Assembly: GCA_902406135.1 (NCBI GenBank)
Contig: CABPCX010000078.1
Span: 1-7,708 of the forward strand
Direction of reading: 5' to 3'
Length of the DNA: 7,708 nucleotides
Origin: an uncultured Eubacteriales bacterium
GTDB taxonomy: Bacteria > Bacillota > Clostridia > Lachnospirales > Anaerotignaceae
Below, piece after piece: positions 6,273 through 7,708 of this stretch; the stretch's first letter is position 1, and each line of letters opens with the position of its first letter. The notes under the pieces were generated by a model. The model made no database searches. It was given only the letters and a program-made list of their open reading frames with translations, and was not told the origin of the DNA. The position numbers and the translations under genes are program-made.

Positions 6273-7631
6273 TTACTTTTTAACCCATCCTGTCTTATTT
6301 ATCTGTCTTTCTCTGGCAATCGCAAGGCAATTTTCCGGTATGTCGTCAGTTATGGTTGAACCTGCCGCAATATATGAACCGCTTCCTACCTTAACGGGAG
6401 CTACAAGGTTAGTATTGCATCCGATAAATACATCGTCGCCTATGACTGTTCTGAATTTCTTATGTCCGTCATAGTTTACAGTAACCGTACCGCAGCCAAA
6501 GTTTATTCTCTCTCCCACGTCGGAGTCTCCGATATATGTAAGGTGGGATACCTTTGTGCCGTCGCCTACTACTGAGTTTTTAACCTCTACGAAGTCGCCT
6601 ATCTTAACATTCTTTCCTATGTGGCAGTCAGGTCTGATATAAGCATAGGGTCCTACTGTTGTGTTGTCGTCAACGGATGAATCTATGGCTGTTGAATACT
6701 GGAACTTAACGCCCTTTCCAAGCTTTACGTTTGTAAGGCGGCTGTCGGGTCCCACAACGCAGTCTTCTCCGATAACTGTATTTCCCTCAAGGACTACTCC
6801 TGGAAGAAGTACTGTGTCACAGCCTATTTTTACCCCTGCTTCGATATATGTTCTTTCGGGGTCTATCATCGTAACTCCGTTTTCCATATGCATAAGGTTT
6901 ATTTTTCTTCTCATATATTTTTCGGCATCTGCCAGCTGCATTCTGGAGTTTACTCCCGCAAACTCGTCTGCGCTGTCGGCTGCCATGGCGTTTACTCTGC
7001 CGCCGTCCTTAAGTATTATTTCCAAAGTGTCGGGCAGATAGTACTCTCCCTGGGCATTATCGTTTTTAAGAAGTGAAAGGCCTTTTTTAAGGGCTTTGCC
7101 TGTAAAGCAGTAAATACCTGTATTTATTTCCTTAACAAGCTTTTCTTTATCATCGGCATCCTTATGCTCGATGTTTTTCAAGAATTCTCCCTTTTCGTTT
7201 CTGATTATATGTCCGTATCCTGCGGGATTTTCAACAATGGCTGATATTATTGAAATGCTGTTTTCCTCTGCCTTATGGAAATCAAGAAGTTTTCCTATGG
7301 TCTCGGGTGTTATAAGGGGTGTGTCTCCGTAGAGTACAAGAATATCGCAGTCTTCCTCTATGAAGTCTCCTGCCTGCATTACCGCATGGCCTGTACCCAG
7401 CTGTTTTTCCTGAACGGCAAATTTTACGTTTCTGCCTTCAACAGCTGCCTTTACCTCATCGGCACCGTGGCCTATGACTACGCAAATATCTTCCGCACCG
7501 GATTTCTCTGCGGCATCTATAACATGGTCAAGCATTGTACGGCCCTGTACTTTATGAAGGACTTTGGGAAGCTTTGACTTCATTCTCTTTCCTTCTCCGG
7601 CCGCCAGTATGATAACTTTTAATTTATTCAT
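6273..7631 (-). CDS. glmU: Bifunctional UDP-N-acetylglucosamine pyrophosphorylase / glucosamine-1-phosphate N-acetyltransferase
   Basis: Cytosolic enzyme for the last two steps to UDP-GlcNAc: it acetylates glucosamine-1-phosphate with acetyl-CoA, then joins the product to UMP from UTP. UDP-GlcNAc feeds peptidoglycan and wall polymers. It is 452 residues, a normal full length. The N-terminal nucleotidyltransferase domain (about 1-230) opens with LAAGEGKRMKSKLPK (9-23), including R16 and K23, and has metal-binding D103 in YGDTPL and N228 in GVNSR. The C-terminal left-handed beta-helix (about 250-445) shows hexapeptide repeats, and the acetyltransferase catalytic His is H363 in SHLTYIGD, the same number as in E. 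coli. The ATG at 7631 has AAGGAG eight bases upstream and overlaps the preceding gene's stop as ATGA. No terminator follows, so read-through into prs is likely. Confidence 0.97.
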   Translation of the reverse strand: MNKLKVIILAAGEGKRMKSKLPKVLHKVQGRTMLDHVIDAAEKSGAEDICVVIGHGADEVKAAVEGRNVKFAVQEKQLGTGHAVMQAGDFIEEDCDILVLYGDTPLITPETIGKLLDFHKAEENSISIISAIVENPAGYGHIIRNEKGEFLKNIEHKDADDKEKLVKEINTGIYCFTGKALKKGLSLLKNDNAQGEYYLPDTLEIILKDGGRVNAMAADSADEFAGVNSRMQLADAEKYMRRKINLMHMENGVTMIDPERTYIEAGVKIGCDTVLLPGVVLEGNTVIGEDCVVGPDSRLTNVKLGKGVKFQYSTAIDSSVDDNTTVGPYAYIRPDCHIGKNVKIGDFVEVKNSVVGDGTKVSHLTYIGDSDVGERINFGCGTVTVNYDGHKKFRTVIGDDVFIGCNTNLVAPVKVGSGSYIAAGSTITDDIPENCLAIARERQINKTGWVKK

Positions 7632-7708
7632 AAATCATTCTCCTTAAAAATCAGCTCCGGGCAGTGACAGTATCTATGTCCGTCATCCGAAGCCACTAAA
7701 CTATTATA
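7628..7708 (-). CDS. 3' end of an unidentified upstream gene (26 residues visible)
   Basis: One minus-strand frame stays open from the window edge for 26 codons and stops at TGA (7630-7628), overlapping the glmU ATG by the ATGA arrangement typical of translationally coupled genes. The other two minus-strand frames hit stops within the first few codons. The visible tail is acidic and contains the cysteine pair YCHCPE shortly before its end, which could suggest metal binding, but I do not recognise the family. It does not resemble SpoVG, which precedes glmU in Bacillus. An open stretch this short could be chance, although the exact overlap argues for a real gene. Confidence 0.55.
   Translation of the reverse strand, partial: YNSLVASDDGHRYCHCPELIFKENDL

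Noticed and set aside
7703..7708. TATAAT on the minus strand at the right edge, a possible -10 for glmU
   Set aside because: Any -35 is outside the window, and the bases are also explained as codons of the upstream open frame that overlaps glmU, so it cannot be judged here.

Overview
The window looks like ordinary chromosome from a low- to mid-GC anaerobic Firmicute, most likely class Clostridia and perhaps Lachnospiraceae-like. This rests on Clostridia-type PRPP synthetase and GlmU sequences, strong AGGAGG-type ribosome binding sites, a secreted protein with clostridial 'stalk' (copper-amine-oxidase N-terminal-like) repeats, and a Rex-type operator on a fermentative lactate dehydrogenase. 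The taxon is inferred from protein character, not from a marker gene. No mobile element, CRISPR array, tRNA or rRNA was seen.

Left part (1-2626): a D-lactate dehydrogenase gene (ldhA, minus strand, 3' end cut off by the window edge) diverges from a glycerol kinase gene (glpK, plus strand). The 242-bp region between them holds a sigma-A-type ldhA promoter overlapped by a near-perfect Rex redox-repressor palindrome. It also holds a weaker candidate glpK promoter and a hairpin at the likely 5' end of the glpK leader. Both products serve fermentative carbon and redox metabolism: glycerol enters as glycerol-3-phosphate, and pyruvate is reduced to D-lactate when NADH is high.

Centre: a bidirectional rho-independent terminator (about 2649-2685) separates the convergent glpK and minus-strand cluster. 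Its stem contains the stop codon of the last minus-strand gene.

Right part (2671-7708, all minus strand), in transcription order: the 3' tail of an unidentified gene, glmU, prs, a hairpin terminator, an adenosine-deaminase-family gene, and a secreted stalk-domain/GH5-like protein. Several junctions are tight: ATGA between the unknown gene and glmU, and TAATG between the deaminase and the GH5-like gene. prs has its own near-consensus promoter in the 142-bp glmU-prs gap. The deaminase starts only 25 bases beyond the prs terminator stem, so it probably depends on read-through. glmU (UDP-GlcNAc synthesis) and prs (PRPP synthesis) are the familiar Firmicute pair, and the deaminase adds a purine-salvage step.

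I found no convincing new multi-gene system. The points most worth checking are the Rex operator, the GH5-like domain that seems to lack its nucleophile, the Glu-to-Asp change at the deaminase catalytic position, the missing HPr-phosphorylation histidine in GlpK, and the prs/deaminase attenuator-like junction.
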